Shown here in pieces: positions 18,730 to 28,206 of a stretch of DNA of 64,000 nt. Within the stretch, counting starts at the first letter, position 1; every line of letters begins with the position of its first letter. The stretch is from Oxalicibacterium faecigallinarum (GTDB taxonomy: Bacteria; Pseudomonadota; Gammaproteobacteria; Burkholderiales; Burkholderiaceae_D). The DNA is taken from assembly GCF_014635705.1 (NCBI RefSeq), contig NZ_BMDI01000001.1, forward strand, positions 574,008 through 638,007, read 5' to 3'. The translations under genes were made by a program, and so were the position numbers. The notes under the pieces are model-generated. The model searched no databases. It was given only the letters and a program-made list of their open reading frames with translations, and was not told the origin of the DNA.

Positions 18730-20109
18730 TCAGATCAGTCCATGAAACAAAATGACATCGACCATGTCACCTGCCTTGATTTCTGCACGGTCATGTTCAA
18801 GTGCGACGATGCAGTTGGCTTCGGACATGGAGCGAAGGATGCCGGAGCCCTGTGCCCCGGTGATACGGACTTCCTGCTGGCCGTCGGCGCCGACAGCCAG
18901 AATGCCGCGTTGAAACTCGGTGCGGCCCGCACGCTTGCGTATCGGCTGTGCAGAGCGCACTTTCATCAAAGGTAGGGCTTGCTCAGCTGTGGCTCCCATC
19001 ATGTGCAGCAAGGCCTGTCGAGCAAAGAAATAGAACGTTACCATCACGGCAACAGGATTGCCGGGCAAACCGAACAAATAAGCGGATTTCCCCTCGGAGT
19101 GAATGCGTCCAAAAGCCATTGGCCGTCCCGGCCGCATGCCCAGTTTCCAGAACTGGACATCGCCAAGCTCGGCCATCATCTGTTTCGTATAGTCGGCTGC
19201 TCCGACGGAGACACCGCCGGAGGTAATGATGGCATCGGCATTTTCACAGGCAGTGCGGAACGCCTCCTTCATTGCTTCCGGTTCGTCACGAATGACGCCC
19301 ATATCGACAATGTCGCAGCCAAGTCGTTTGAGCATGCCGTACAGTGTGTAGCGATTGCTGTCATAGACACAGCCTTCATCAAGCGGCTCGCCAACTGAAC
19401 GCAGCTCATCGCCTGTAGAAAAGAAAGCGACGCGCAGACGGCGTTGTACGGCAACTTCCGCGACACCCAGCGACGCCATCAATCCAAGATCGGATGGGCG
19501 AACGATGCGGCCCTTGGGCAGCGCAACCGAACCTGCCGCGAGATCCTCGCCAGCCAGACGACGATTGTCTCCGGCCCTGACGGCATTGGCTGGAATGGTG
19601 ATGTGCGAATCGCTGGCATCCCGCGTCAATTCTTGTGGGATGACGGTATCGCACTCTTTAGGCATGACGGCGCCGGTCATGATGCGTACGCATTCGCCTG
19701 CACCAATCGGGCCGTCGTAGGCGTGACCTGCGTAGGCAACGCCGATGATCCTGAAAGGACGGTCTTCTGTCGTCAGATCGATGCCGCGAACTGCGTAACC
19801 ATCCATGGCGGAGTTGTCGTGCGCCGGGACATTGATCGGGGAAATGATGTCTGCGGCGAGCACGCGATCCAGTGCACTGCGGATCGCTATTTTTTCCACG
19901 GCATGAATGGGTGTCACAAACTGACGAATCACGGCTTGCGCATCCTCAACGCGCATCGCATTAGGATCGTGGGCGGAGAGGCAGCTCACCACGTCATCGA
20001 GCTTGGTGTTGTTGTCGGGCGCAGGCATTGCATCGCTATCGGACGACAATTCCTTGTCCAGATCGTCGAGATTCTTTTCGTTCAAAAGATAGGCGGCGCG
20101 CAGATTCAT
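18730..20109 (-). CDS. moeA: Molybdopterin molybdenumtransferase MoeA
   Basis: Inserts molybdenum into adenylylated molybdopterin to finish the cofactor. The 459-residue protein has the MoeA blocks NVPAHDNSAMDGYAV, GAVMPKECDTVIPQE, the DSNRYTLYGML segment, ITSGGVSVGAADY and FGLPGNPVAVMV. Compared with the roughly 410 residues usual for MoeA, it has an N-terminal extension of about 40 residues if the ATG at 20109 is used; a later ATG (MPAPDNN) is possible. It follows mobA after 18 bases. Confidence 0.94.
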   Translation of the reverse strand: MNLRAAYLLNEKNLDDLDKELSSDSDAMPAPDNNTKLDDVVSCLSAHDPNAMRVEDAQAVIRQFVTPIHAVEKIAIRSALDRVLAADIISPINVPAHDNSAMDGYAVRGIDLTTEDRPFRIIGVAYAGHAYDGPIGAGECVRIMTGAVMPKECDTVIPQELTRDASDSHITIPANAVRAGDNRRLAGEDLAAGSVALPKGRIVRPSDLGLMASLGVAEVAVQRRLRVAFFSTGDELRSVGEPLDEGCVYDSNRYTLYGMLKRLGCDIVDMGVIRDEPEAMKEAFRTACENADAIITSGGVSVGAADYTKQMMAELGDVQFWKLGMRPGRPMAFGRIHSEGKSAYLFGLPGNPVAVMVTFYFFARQALLHMMGATAEQALPLMKVRSAQPIRKRAGRTEFQRGILAVGADGQQEVRITGAQGSGILRSMSEANCIVALEHDRAEIKAGDMVDVILFHGLI

Positions 20110-20127
20110 GGGCGTCTCGGTCAGTTG

Positions 20128-20718
20128 TTATTGGTTTTGCTGGCGAAGCTCATCCAGCGTATTGATGTTGAGAAAGGCGCGTTCGTCTTCGAAGTGAACT
20201 TCCACCACCAGTAAAGACGCATACCAAAGCGCAAATTTGCGATTGCCTTCCCGCAGATAATTGTTCAAGTGTGGCAGCAACGAGCGGCGTAACAGACAGA
20301 ACACCGGATGCTGCTGGCGTTGTTCTCCTTCGCCAGTCACGGCAACCGCAAGGTCTGCCTCGCGTTCGTTCAGTGCCTGATATAGCGTGCTGACCAGATT
20401 ATCCGGAAAGTAGGGCGAATCGCATGGCACCGTGGCCATGAACTCCGTCTTGCAATGCTCCAGCCCGGCTTGTACGCCGGCAAGCGGGCCAGCAAATCCT
20501 TGCAGGGAATCCGCAATCACGTGTATGCCAAATTGGGCATACACGTCCTGATTCTGATTGGCATTGAGCAGCATGGGACCGACTTGCGGTGCAAGCCGGT
20601 CGATAACATGACTAACCAGCGGCGTATCATGCAAGGTCTGCAGACCTTTGTCGACCGTGCCCATGCGCGTACCGCGGCCGCCAGCAAGGATCAGTCCGGT
20701 GATTTGATTGGTATCCAT
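20128..20718 (-). CDS. mobA: Molybdenum cofactor guanylyltransferase MobA
   Basis: Attaches GMP to molybdenum cofactor to give the guanine dinucleotide form used by DMSO-reductase-type enzymes. The 196-residue protein begins MDTNQITGLILAGGRGTRMG, with the nucleotide-binding LAGGRGTRMG and the nearby DKG, and has CDSPYFPDN. The start at 20718 is set by this N-terminal motif; the longer open frame upstream runs into moaA. Confidence 0.94.
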   Translation of the reverse strand: MDTNQITGLILAGGRGTRMGTVDKGLQTLHDTPLVSHVIDRLAPQVGPMLLNANQNQDVYAQFGIHVIADSLQGFAGPLAGVQAGLEHCKTEFMATVPCDSPYFPDNLVSTLYQALNEREADLAVAVTGEGEQRQQHPVFCLLRRSLLPHLNNYLREGNRKFALWYASLLVVEVHFEDERAFLNINTLDELRQQNQ

Positions 20719-20749
20719 GCCGTTTCTCTTTTCGGAAACAGGTCTGCGA

Positions 20750-21862
20750 TCAGCCGCCAATGTAGGACATTTCAACTTTGCGTTCAGCACGCAAGGAGGC
20801 GGTGTTGGCGGTGCGTAATTCCGAATATTGATCGCCGCGACCACGCCAGATGGACCCGATGACCGTGGAAATCTCTTCGTCACTACGACCATTGCGCACG
20901 AGCGCCCGTAGATCATGTCCGCCTGTTGCGAACAGGCATGTGTATAGCTTGCCTTCGGTAGACAGGCGGGCACGCGAACAATCGCTGCAGAATGCCTGCG
21001 TCACGCTGGAAATCACGCCAACTTCGCCGCCGCCATCTACATAGCGCCAGCGGCTGGCGGTCTCGCCGGTATAGTTCGCCGCAACCGGTTCAAGTGGCAT
21101 GCTCTCGCTGATGCGGCGAACCACTTCCTTGGAAGGAATCACGTCGTCCATTTTCCAGCCATTGGACGCGCCGACATCCATGTATTCAATGAAGCGCAGA
21201 ATAAATGGCGTGTCCTTGAAGTACCGCGCCATCGGCAGAATTTCCTGATCATTCATGCCGCCTTTGACCACCATGTTGACCTTGATCGGGCCAAGACCAA
21301 CTTGATGCGCGACATCCAGTCCGTGTAGCACATCGGAAACGGCAAAATCCACGTCATTCATCTTCTTGAAGACGGCGTCATCCAGTGCATCCAGCGAGAC
21401 CGTAACGCGGTTGAGACCCGCATCCTTGAGCGATTGCGCCTTGCGCGCCAGCAGGGAACCATTCGTCGTCAGCGTAAGATCCAGCGCGCGACCGTCTGGT
21501 GTGCGTAATGCGGCAAGCATTTCAATCAAACGCTCGATATTCTTGCGCAACAGGGGTTCGCCACCAGTCAGACGTATCTTCTCGACACCATGAGCGACGA
21601 ACAGCGATGCAATCCGCGTGATTTCTTCAAAGGTCAGCAGCGAACTGTGCGGCAGGTAAGCATAATCCTTGTCGAACACCTCTTTCGGCATGCAATAAAC
21701 ACAACGAAAATTGCATCGATCCGTAATGGAAATGCGCAAATCCTGCAATGGGCGCGCGCGACTGTCCGTCAACAGACCGGTCGGTTTTTCAAGGCGCGCA
21801 GGCACAATCGGTATCGTGTTCTGATACCGGTGGTCGGCAAGCGGAATGATTTTTTCTGTCAT
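20750..21862 (-). CDS. moaA: GTP 3',8-cyclase MoaA
   Basis: Radical SAM enzyme for the first step of molybdopterin synthesis from GTP. The 370-residue protein has the N-terminal cluster motif CNFRCVYC (cysteines 50, 54 and 57), the TGGEPLLR block, and the C-terminal cluster [13 protein letters not shown] with a later cysteine. It ends in the conserved Gly-Gly. The start at 21862 ([10 protein letters not shown]) fits the family. moaA, mobA and moeA run in one direction with short gaps; moaC, moaD and moaE are not in the window. Confidence 0.96.
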   Translation of the reverse strand: MTEKIIPLADHRYQNTIPIVPARLEKPTGLLTDSRARPLQDLRISITDRCNFRCVYCMPKEVFDKDYAYLPHSSLLTFEEITRIASLFVAHGVEKIRLTGGEPLLRKNIERLIEMLAALRTPDGRALDLTLTTNGSLLARKAQSLKDAGLNRVTVSLDALDDAVFKKMNDVDFAVSDVLHGLDVAHQVGLGPIKVNMVVKGGMNDQEILPMARYFKDTPFILRFIEYMDVGASNGWKMDDVIPSKEVVRRISESMPLEPVAANYTGETASRWRYVDGGGEVGVISSVTQAFCSDCSRARLSTEGKLYTCLFATGGHDLRALVRNGRSDEEISTVIGSIWRGRGDQYSELRTANTASLRAERKVEMSYIGG

Positions 21863-22093
21863 GGCGAAATAGGTGAGTCCCGTATTGTAAGGGCTTCGCT
21901 CACTGGCGTCGAATGCACCGTGCTTCAGCAACGCCAAACACAGCGTATTTAAAGAGTAATTGGGGCCAACAATCGCATTTTGCAACGCCTGAAGCGCCGA
22001 ATTATGTGCCGAATGTCGATTTGCCAGCGAAGCCGGTACACAGCGTAAACAGGACAATTGGTTTAGACTTGCACAAACATTTCAGGAGTTGCA

Positions 22094-23182
22094 ATGAGTA
22101 TGACGATAGACGCCGTCAAAACGGCGCTGGCAGGCGTAATTGACCCCAATACTGGAAAGGATCTGATCAGCAGCCGTTCGGCACGCAATATTCAGGTTGA
22201 TGGCAGCAATGTCAGCTTTGACGTGGAACTCGGCTATCCGGCAAAGAGCCAGATCAAACTGATCCGTGATGCAGCGGAATCCGCAGTACGTGCGCTCGAT
22301 GGCGCGGCTGATGTGAAGGCAAATGTCACCATGAAGATTGTGGCGCACAGCGTGCAGCGCGGCGTCAAGCTCATGAGCAATGTCAAAAACATCATTGCGG
22401 TTGCATCCGGCAAAGGTGGTGTTGGTAAATCGACCACATCGGTTAATCTGGCGCTGGCGCTGGCAGCCGAAGGTGCGCAGGTTGGCATTCTGGATGCGGA
22501 TATCTACGGTCCTTCGCAGCCGATGATGATGGGTATTTCCGGCCGTCCTGAAACGCTGGATGGCAAAACCATGGAGCCGATGGAAAACCATGGTTTGCAA
22601 GTGTCGAGTATCGGTTTCATGATCGATCCGGACGAACCGATGGTCTGGCGCGGCCCGATCGTAACGCAAGCCCTGACGCAATTACTGGATCAGACCAACT
22701 GGCGTGATCTGGATTATCTGATCGTTGATATGCCGCCGGGTACCGGCGACGTGCAACTGACGATGTCGCAAAAAGTGCCGGTTACCGGCGCCGTCATCGT
22801 GACCACGCCACAGGACATCGCGTTGCTGGATGCACGCAAGGGCTTGAAGATGTTTGAGAAAGTGGGCATTCCTATTCTCGGCATCGTAGAAAACATGAGT
22901 ACGCACGTGTGCTCCAACTGCGGTCACGTCGAGGCCATTTTCGGCGAAGGTGGCGGCGAAAAGATGTGTGCGGATTTTGGTGTGGAGTTCCTGGGCAAAC
23001 TGCCACTGACCATGTCAATCCGTCAGCAGGCCGATTCCGGCAAGCCAACCGTAGTCGCGGAACCTGATGGTGCGATTGCGGCGGTTTACAAACAGATTGC
23101 CCGCAAGATTGCGATCAAGGTTGCAGAAAAAGCCAAGGACATGACGTCCAAATTCCCGAGCATTGTGGTCAAAAACGACTGA
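22094..23182 (+). CDS. apbC: Iron-sulfur cluster carrier protein ApbC/Mrp
   Basis: A 362-residue P-loop ATPase of the Mrp/NBP35 family that carries Fe-S clusters. Residues 1-85 are a MIP18-like (DUF59) domain; the deviant Walker A GKGGVGKST is at 106-114, then DADIYGPSQP, the DMPPGTGD motif, and the CSNCGH cluster-binding CxxC. A GGAG-like site (CAGGAGTTGCA) precedes the ATG. It is divergent from moaA, which needs two clusters, but a functional tie is inference. Confidence 0.95.
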   Translation: MSMTIDAVKTALAGVIDPNTGKDLISSRSARNIQVDGSNVSFDVELGYPAKSQIKLIRDAAESAVRALDGAADVKANVTMKIVAHSVQRGVKLMSNVKNIIAVASGKGGVGKSTTSVNLALALAAEGAQVGILDADIYGPSQPMMMGISGRPETLDGKTMEPMENHGLQVSSIGFMIDPDEPMVWRGPIVTQALTQLLDQTNWRDLDYLIVDMPPGTGDVQLTMSQKVPVTGAVIVTTPQDIALLDARKGLKMFEKVGIPILGIVENMSTHVCSNCGHVEAIFGEGGGEKMCADFGVEFLGKLPLTMSIRQQADSGKPTVVAEPDGAIAAVYKQIARKIAIKVAEKAKDMTSKFPSIVVKND

Positions 23183-23203
23183 TTGCCTGCACTATGTCTA
23201 GTT

Positions 23204-23231
23204 AAAAAGCCGGCTTGATGCCGGCTTTTTT
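23204..23231. terminator. Bidirectional terminator after apbC
   Basis: AAAAA, GCCGGC, a five-base loop, GCCGGC and a run of six T. It stands between the converging apbC and the histidine kinase gene. Confidence 0.88.
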
Positions 23232-23234
23232 ATC

Positions 23235-23840
23235 TCACGGTAGCGTGAGGCGAAAGAGGGCGCCGCCGTCAGGATGGTTAGCTAGCGAGACAGTGCCCTG
23301 TCGTCCCTCATTCTGATGCGCGCGCGCGACGGCCTGACAGAGTGCCATGCCAAGACCAGTGGAAGGAATCGTCTCTTTTGTCCCCAATCCAGGCCCATCG
23401 TCACGGATGCTGAAAACCACCGCGCCGTGCTCGCCATGACAGCCGAGTTCGATATGCGTCTGTGCAAACCGGCTGGCATTTTGCAGTGCGGCTTCCAAAG
23501 CCAGACCAACCAGATGTTCATCAAAGAACGCGACATCCGGCATGTGACGATCGTCAATCGTGATGGCGATAGATGGTTTGTCAGTAATGCGCTCAGCCAG
23601 TAAAGCGCGCAAAAAATCATCCGGACTGACGGCTTCGACACGTGCGAGCAATCCCTGCTCAGCCTCTTTGTAGAGGGTCAGAAAGCCAACCAGTTTCTCC
23701 CGTAATTGGACGCACTGCGCATGCGCATGACTGGCGCGCGGCTGATCGGGTGCATCCTTCAATAGGGACAGTTCACCTTCCAGCACGCCCAAGGCGTTTT
23801 TCAGATCATGCACGATGAGTGCCGTCAATTGCGCGTCCAT
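23235..23840 (-). CDS. Small cytoplasmic sensor histidine kinase
   Basis: A 201-residue kinase with no membrane segment or sensor domain. The H-box is HDLKNALG (His-11), an N-box-like LEAALQNASRFA follows, and the ATP lid has DDGPGLG and GLGMALCQAVARAH. It starts one base after the stop of the receiver-TPR gene, so the two are almost certainly partners. The longer frame upstream was rejected because it overlaps that gene. The input signal is unknown. Confidence 0.87.
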   Translation of the reverse strand: MDAQLTALIVHDLKNALGVLEGELSLLKDAPDQPRASHAHAQCVQLREKLVGFLTLYKEAEQGLLARVEAVSPDDFLRALLAERITDKPSIAITIDDRHMPDVAFFDEHLVGLALEAALQNASRFAQTHIELGCHGEHGAVVFSIRDDGPGLGTKETIPSTGLGMALCQAVARAHQNEGRQGTVSLANHPDGGALFRLTLP

Positions 23841-23841
23841 C

Positions 23842-25470
23842 TCAGACCTCACGACTGGCTTTGACCAGCGTTTCCCGCAAGAAACGATACATCTTGGCGA
23901 CACGTTCGTTGTTGGGCATCAAGGTATCGAGCTTGGCCAGATAGCCGTTGACACGTACGACGTAATCCCGATCCAGTCCCTTCTGGCTCATCCACAATAA
24001 ATGCAACTGGGCGGCCGCAAGGAGGATGCCGGTATTCTCAGGCGTCGCGTTCATCGCTTCTTCCAGTTTGGCAAGCGACGCATCGAACTGTCCATCCCGC
24101 ATCAGTTGCGTCGCCTGATCGACAATCAAAGCGCTTTCGCTGATGGCATCCTCGACCACACTCTGGATCAGGGCGGCATTGCCTGTATCCGACAAAACTT
24201 TACGCGCGGAGGTGACCAGACGCACGTTTTCATGATCGGCCTTGATCGCCTTGGACATGATGCGTACGCCTTCCTCCAGCAAGCCGGCGGCAAATGCAGC
24301 CTTGGCAAGGGTGAGCGTTTGCTGGTCGGGCCTTGCATCACCGTTTAAAGCTTTCGCACTTTCAAATGCCGCTTGTGCCGAACGCAGATCATTGAGCTGC
24401 GCGAATGCCTGTGCGGCAATGGCCGCTTGGCCGGCAGCGAAATGGGGATCGTCCTGATGTGTGCTAACAGCGACGTTCAGCACTTCCAGCGCCTTGGCGG
24501 CCTCGTGAAGATCAACGTGTATCTGTGCCAGTGACAGTGCGTCAGAGGCTTGGGCTGTCAGCGATCCCTGCGTGTGACTGATCGCCTGTGCAAAAGCATT
24601 TCGCGCCTGTAGCAGATCGCCTGTCCGGTAGGCAGCATCGCCAACCAGACGACTGCGACGTGCCGACGGAATGACATCGTAAGATTTTTTCAATGCATCC
24701 AGCGCTTGCTGATCCTTGCCTTCGGCTTCGGTTAGTTGAGCCAACAGGTCATAGGCAGCGATGAACTGCGTGTTCTTGCTGAGGATTTGTTCAATCAGGG
24801 CATGCGCCGCAGCCGGCTTGCCGGACAGTTGATCGCAACGTGCAATTCCGAGTTGCGCCCATACCAGATCATGACGCATGGCGAGCGCCTGTTCATACAC
24901 GGCGCGCGCCTCTTCGACCTGCCCAAGTTCAAGCAAGGTGCTGCCCTTGATACGCAGGATATCGACGATCCATTTGGGATGTTGCTTCTGCACTGTTTCA
25001 CATTCGGCGACGGCTCCGGTTTTGTCTTTTTTACGCAGGCGTTCGGTGATCGGATTGAGTGCCTGTTGCTTGTCGAGCAGACGTTCGATACGGTCGGCAA
25101 TGCGTCCGCCGGTCAGCGGTTTCACCAGATAGGCATCCGGCTGAAATTCTGCCGCACTGGCAACGCTGCCGTAACTGCTTTCTGCGGTGACCATGAAAAA
25201 CATCGCCGTGGGCGGAAGAATGCCTTGGGAGCGCAAATATTCAAGCAGTTGCTGGCCGTTGGTTTGCTTGTTGAGGTTGTAGTCGCAAACGATCACGTCA
25301 TAACGCTTGCTGAGGATTAGTTTGAGCGCATCATCCGGAGTCGCGGCCTGATCGACCTGATCGATGCCAAGCTGACCCAGTTGGCCACGGATGTTTTCGC
25401 GCATGCTGCGCATGTCATCGATGACGATTGCACGAAGTTTGGCGAGCCGACTGTTGAGAATGGTTGCCAT
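23842..25470 (-). CDS. Response regulator with C-terminal TPR repeats
   Basis: A 542-residue protein. Residues 12-130 form a CheY-like receiver with acidic pair DD (18-19), phosphoacceptor Asp-63 in CDYNL, and Lys-117 in YLVKP. Residues 150-540 are alpha-helical tetratricopeptide repeats, with phrases such as GSTLLELGQVEEARAVYEQAL. There is no DNA-binding domain, so output is probably through protein contacts. It forms a pair with the small kinase and is divergent from the DUF1631 gene. Confidence 0.9.
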   Translation of the reverse strand: MATILNSRLAKLRAIVIDDMRSMRENIRGQLGQLGIDQVDQAATPDDALKLILSKRYDVIVCDYNLNKQTNGQQLLEYLRSQGILPPTAMFFMVTAESSYGSVASAAEFQPDAYLVKPLTGGRIADRIERLLDKQQALNPITERLRKKDKTGAVAECETVQKQHPKWIVDILRIKGSTLLELGQVEEARAVYEQALAMRHDLVWAQLGIARCDQLSGKPAAAHALIEQILSKNTQFIAAYDLLAQLTEAEGKDQQALDALKKSYDVIPSARRSRLVGDAAYRTGDLLQARNAFAQAISHTQGSLTAQASDALSLAQIHVDLHEAAKALEVLNVAVSTHQDDPHFAAGQAAIAAQAFAQLNDLRSAQAAFESAKALNGDARPDQQTLTLAKAAFAAGLLEEGVRIMSKAIKADHENVRLVTSARKVLSDTGNAALIQSVVEDAISESALIVDQATQLMRDGQFDASLAKLEEAMNATPENTGILLAAAQLHLLWMSQKGLDRDYVVRVNGYLAKLDTLMPNNERVAKMYRFLRETLVKASREV

Positions 25471-25707
25471 GGAAAAGCGGAAATTTGGGAAGCTTCATCA
25501 TACATGCAGGCGCAATGCGGCTGGCACGCGTTTCAAGAAAACGTAAATTCTCGTGAATTCGTACAACGATAATCATGCATTTTTATATGACAATCAAGGA
25601 TTTGAGTTACACTCGGACCCATTCTCACACTGTGCATCCAGAAGAGCTTATCTGACGAATAATCATGATCGTTGCCCAAAATAAGGGCGCATGAAAAGCT
25701 GAATTCA

Positions 25708-28176
25708 ATGGCCGCCATTAATCCTGTCATTCTGCTAGCCAAGGAACGCGCACAGTTCCGCTTCTCCATTCTTGCCTCGAAAATGCTGACGGAGGCAATC
25801 GGGACAGTGACGCAGCAGATTTCGGCGGCACGCTCGCCTGCAGAGCAGAAGACGGCAACGATCTCCCGCGATTTTCTCGAAGCGCGTGGTCAACAGTTCC
25901 TCGATCAACTCAAGAACAAGTATCGCGCGCATATGGAACGCGGCATGCAGACCATGTACCGTGACTTGCGTCCCGGTTTGCGGAACATGTCCTTTGATTC
26001 GCTGGCACTGGTGGATGAAAAAGCCGTCGTGCAGCAAATGGAAGTGGAGCGTCGTGTCCTGCGTCTGCGCGAAGCGGATCAGAATAGTCTGGGTCGCCTG
26101 AACCTGATGATTGCGCAGATTCACGGTGAAAGCGATATTCGCGAACGGGAAAATCCTTTTCGGCCTTACCTGATGGCGCGCGCATTGCATGACGTGCTGA
26201 CCGAAATGACATCGACCACGGATGTATGCACGATGCTGTTCGACCATCTGTCTGGCGCTCTGGCTTCGCATCTGCCCGATTATTTTCTGGCTATTCGCAA
26301 CGTGTTCGAGTCGAATGGTGTGCGCGCAAGACTGGTCGCGCGTCCATCGATGATGAGCAAACGTGAACGTGACGCTTTGGCGGCATCGTTTCGGGAAGAG
26401 CATGCGGCGAATGCTGTGCCTACGCCAGCCGGTTTTCAGACAACCGGTTTTCAACAAGGCGCGCTTCCCAATACGGCACTGCAGCCAACCACATTGCAGC
26501 ACGCTGCATTTGCCAGTACCGGTTTTGCAGAGAAAGACGAGCTGACGCCGATGCCGGTGGTGGTGCCATCCGACGTGATGGGGCGCATGCTGCGTTTCAT
26601 GCAGCCGCAGAAACCGGATACGCGCAATATGCTGGAACCGGACGAACCGATTGCCGATGCCCAGACCGCGCTGCAGGATTTTATCTGGAAGATTTTCAAT
26701 CAGTCGAGCCCGGGACGCGTGCCACCCAATCCGCGCATTCCGGAAGGCGCAGCAACCACGCCTTATCGCGCCGATGAGGTGGTGGATAAATCAAAAACAC
26801 AATTGCCATTGTTTGCTCGTCTGAGTCGCATGCAGAAGGAACTGGCAGGTGTGACGACGCAGGAAGTGGCACACGAACTGGCTACCCAGCTCAATTTGCA
26901 GGCATCGCTGGCAAATGAAAAACTCAGTGAACTGGAGCGGGTCGCGGTCGATATCGTTGCCACGCTCTTTTCCTATATCGGGAACGAGCGCAGCCTGCTT
27001 CGCACTTTCCGTGCACCGATTCTGCAATTGCAAATACCGTTCATGAAGGCAGCGCTGCTGACGCCAGACTTGCTGCAGCAGTCAGATCATCCTGCGCGCC
27101 TGCTCGTCAACCGTATGGTGACGGTAGCCACCGGACTGTCGTCAAGTTCGCCGATCGGCAAGGGGGTACGCGATGAGATTCAGCGTGTGGTCAACAGCAT
27201 TCTTCATAATTTTGATGAGAATGTCGGCATTTTCGGCGATGCGCTCGACGGGTTCAATCGTGGCATCCAGAAGACATTGACCGAGGCCGATGACGAAGCC
27301 GCACGCGCCATCTCTGCGCTGAGGCTGATTGATGGCAACGAAAGTCTGGAAGATGATGCCACCTTGCAGATCAGAAATGCATTGCGTGAGCATCTGATCG
27401 GGCTGCATGCCGATCCGCGCATCAATGACTTTATTCTGATTAACTGGAGCAAAGTGCTGTTGCACGTCGAGTCGCGTGACGATATCGACAGCCAGCCTTA
27501 TCTGGCTGTCGTTCCCGACCTGCTCTGGAGCGTGCAGCCGGTCTCGCTGGCCGAACGTAGCCGTCTGATGCGTCTGGTACTGACCTTGGTGCAACGAATC
27601 AAGAGTGGTTTGCAACTGATCGGCATGTCCGAGGAACAGATCCGCGCCATTCTCGATGTTTTGGTCGAGCTGCATACAGGCGCATTGCGGGCAGGGCAGA
27701 TCGACAAGATGACCCCCAGCATGTCAATGGCGGATCTGCACAAGCAATTTTCGAGCATCAATCTGTTCGGTCTGGGCGAGCTGGATACGCCAACCATTCA
27801 GGCGCCGGCGATTCCTGAAGAGCAGTTGCAGGCTGAATTGAGCAAGCTCAATGTCGCTGCCCACCTGTACTTCGACAAGGAAATCGGCTCCTTGCTGAAT
27901 AGCGATACGGAATGGCTCAAGACCTTGCAGCCAGGGGCGCCGATGGAATGCTGGTTGCATGATTCATACAAGCCCGTGACCTTGCTGGCGTACGATGTGC
28001 GAAAGATGTTCTATCTGTTCCGTCTGAGAGGACAATCGGAGCCGCCACGCCTTCTCATTTACTCCTCGATTGCCTTGATCAAGGCACTGCGTGAAGGCTC
28101 CGTGTGCATTTCAGAGACCGCGCCTGTATTCGATCGTGCGATCGATTCCTTGCTGGACACCGCCGACGCAACCTGA
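25708..28176 (+). CDS. DUF1631 family protein
   Basis: A large soluble protein of 822 residues matching my memory of the DUF1631 family of beta- and gammaproteobacteria; such proteins have sometimes been mislabelled thymidine phosphorylase. It is mostly helical. Residues about 240-300 contain a low-complexity stretch with repeated phrases TGFQ, LQPTTLQ and ASTGF, probably a linker. The C-terminal part has PMECWLHDSYKPVTLLAYD, resembling a PilZ-like beta barrel. The role is unknown. The ATG at 25708 is used; a TTG 36 bases upstream is possible. Confidence 0.82.
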   Translation: MAAINPVILLAKERAQFRFSILASKMLTEAIGTVTQQISAARSPAEQKTATISRDFLEARGQQFLDQLKNKYRAHMERGMQTMYRDLRPGLRNMSFDSLALVDEKAVVQQMEVERRVLRLREADQNSLGRLNLMIAQIHGESDIRERENPFRPYLMARALHDVLTEMTSTTDVCTMLFDHLSGALASHLPDYFLAIRNVFESNGVRARLVARPSMMSKRERDALAASFREEHAANAVPTPAGFQTTGFQQGALPNTALQPTTLQHAAFASTGFAEKDELTPMPVVVPSDVMGRMLRFMQPQKPDTRNMLEPDEPIADAQTALQDFIWKIFNQSSPGRVPPNPRIPEGAATTPYRADEVVDKSKTQLPLFARLSRMQKELAGVTTQEVAHELATQLNLQASLANEKLSELERVAVDIVATLFSYIGNERSLLRTFRAPILQLQIPFMKAALLTPDLLQQSDHPARLLVNRMVTVATGLSSSSPIGKGVRDEIQRVVNSILHNFDENVGIFGDALDGFNRGIQKTLTEADDEAARAISALRLIDGNESLEDDATLQIRNALREHLIGLHADPRINDFILINWSKVLLHVESRDDIDSQPYLAVVPDLLWSVQPVSLAERSRLMRLVLTLVQRIKSGLQLIGMSEEQIRAILDVLVELHTGALRAGQIDKMTPSMSMADLHKQFSSINLFGLGELDTPTIQAPAIPEEQLQAELSKLNVAAHLYFDKEIGSLLNSDTEWLKTLQPGAPMECWLHDSYKPVTLLAYDVRKMFYLFRLRGQSEPPRLLIYSSIALIKALREGSVCISETAPVFDRAIDSLLDTADAT

Positions 28177-28206
28177 TTTCGGGTACGCCGGCGACAATCT
28201 CCTGGA

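Noticed and set aside
18531-18755. Plus-strand 74-codon ORF over the small Cys-rich gene
   Set aside because: Starts without a ribosome-binding site and overlaps the moeA end; the minus-strand 24-codon frame is better supported.
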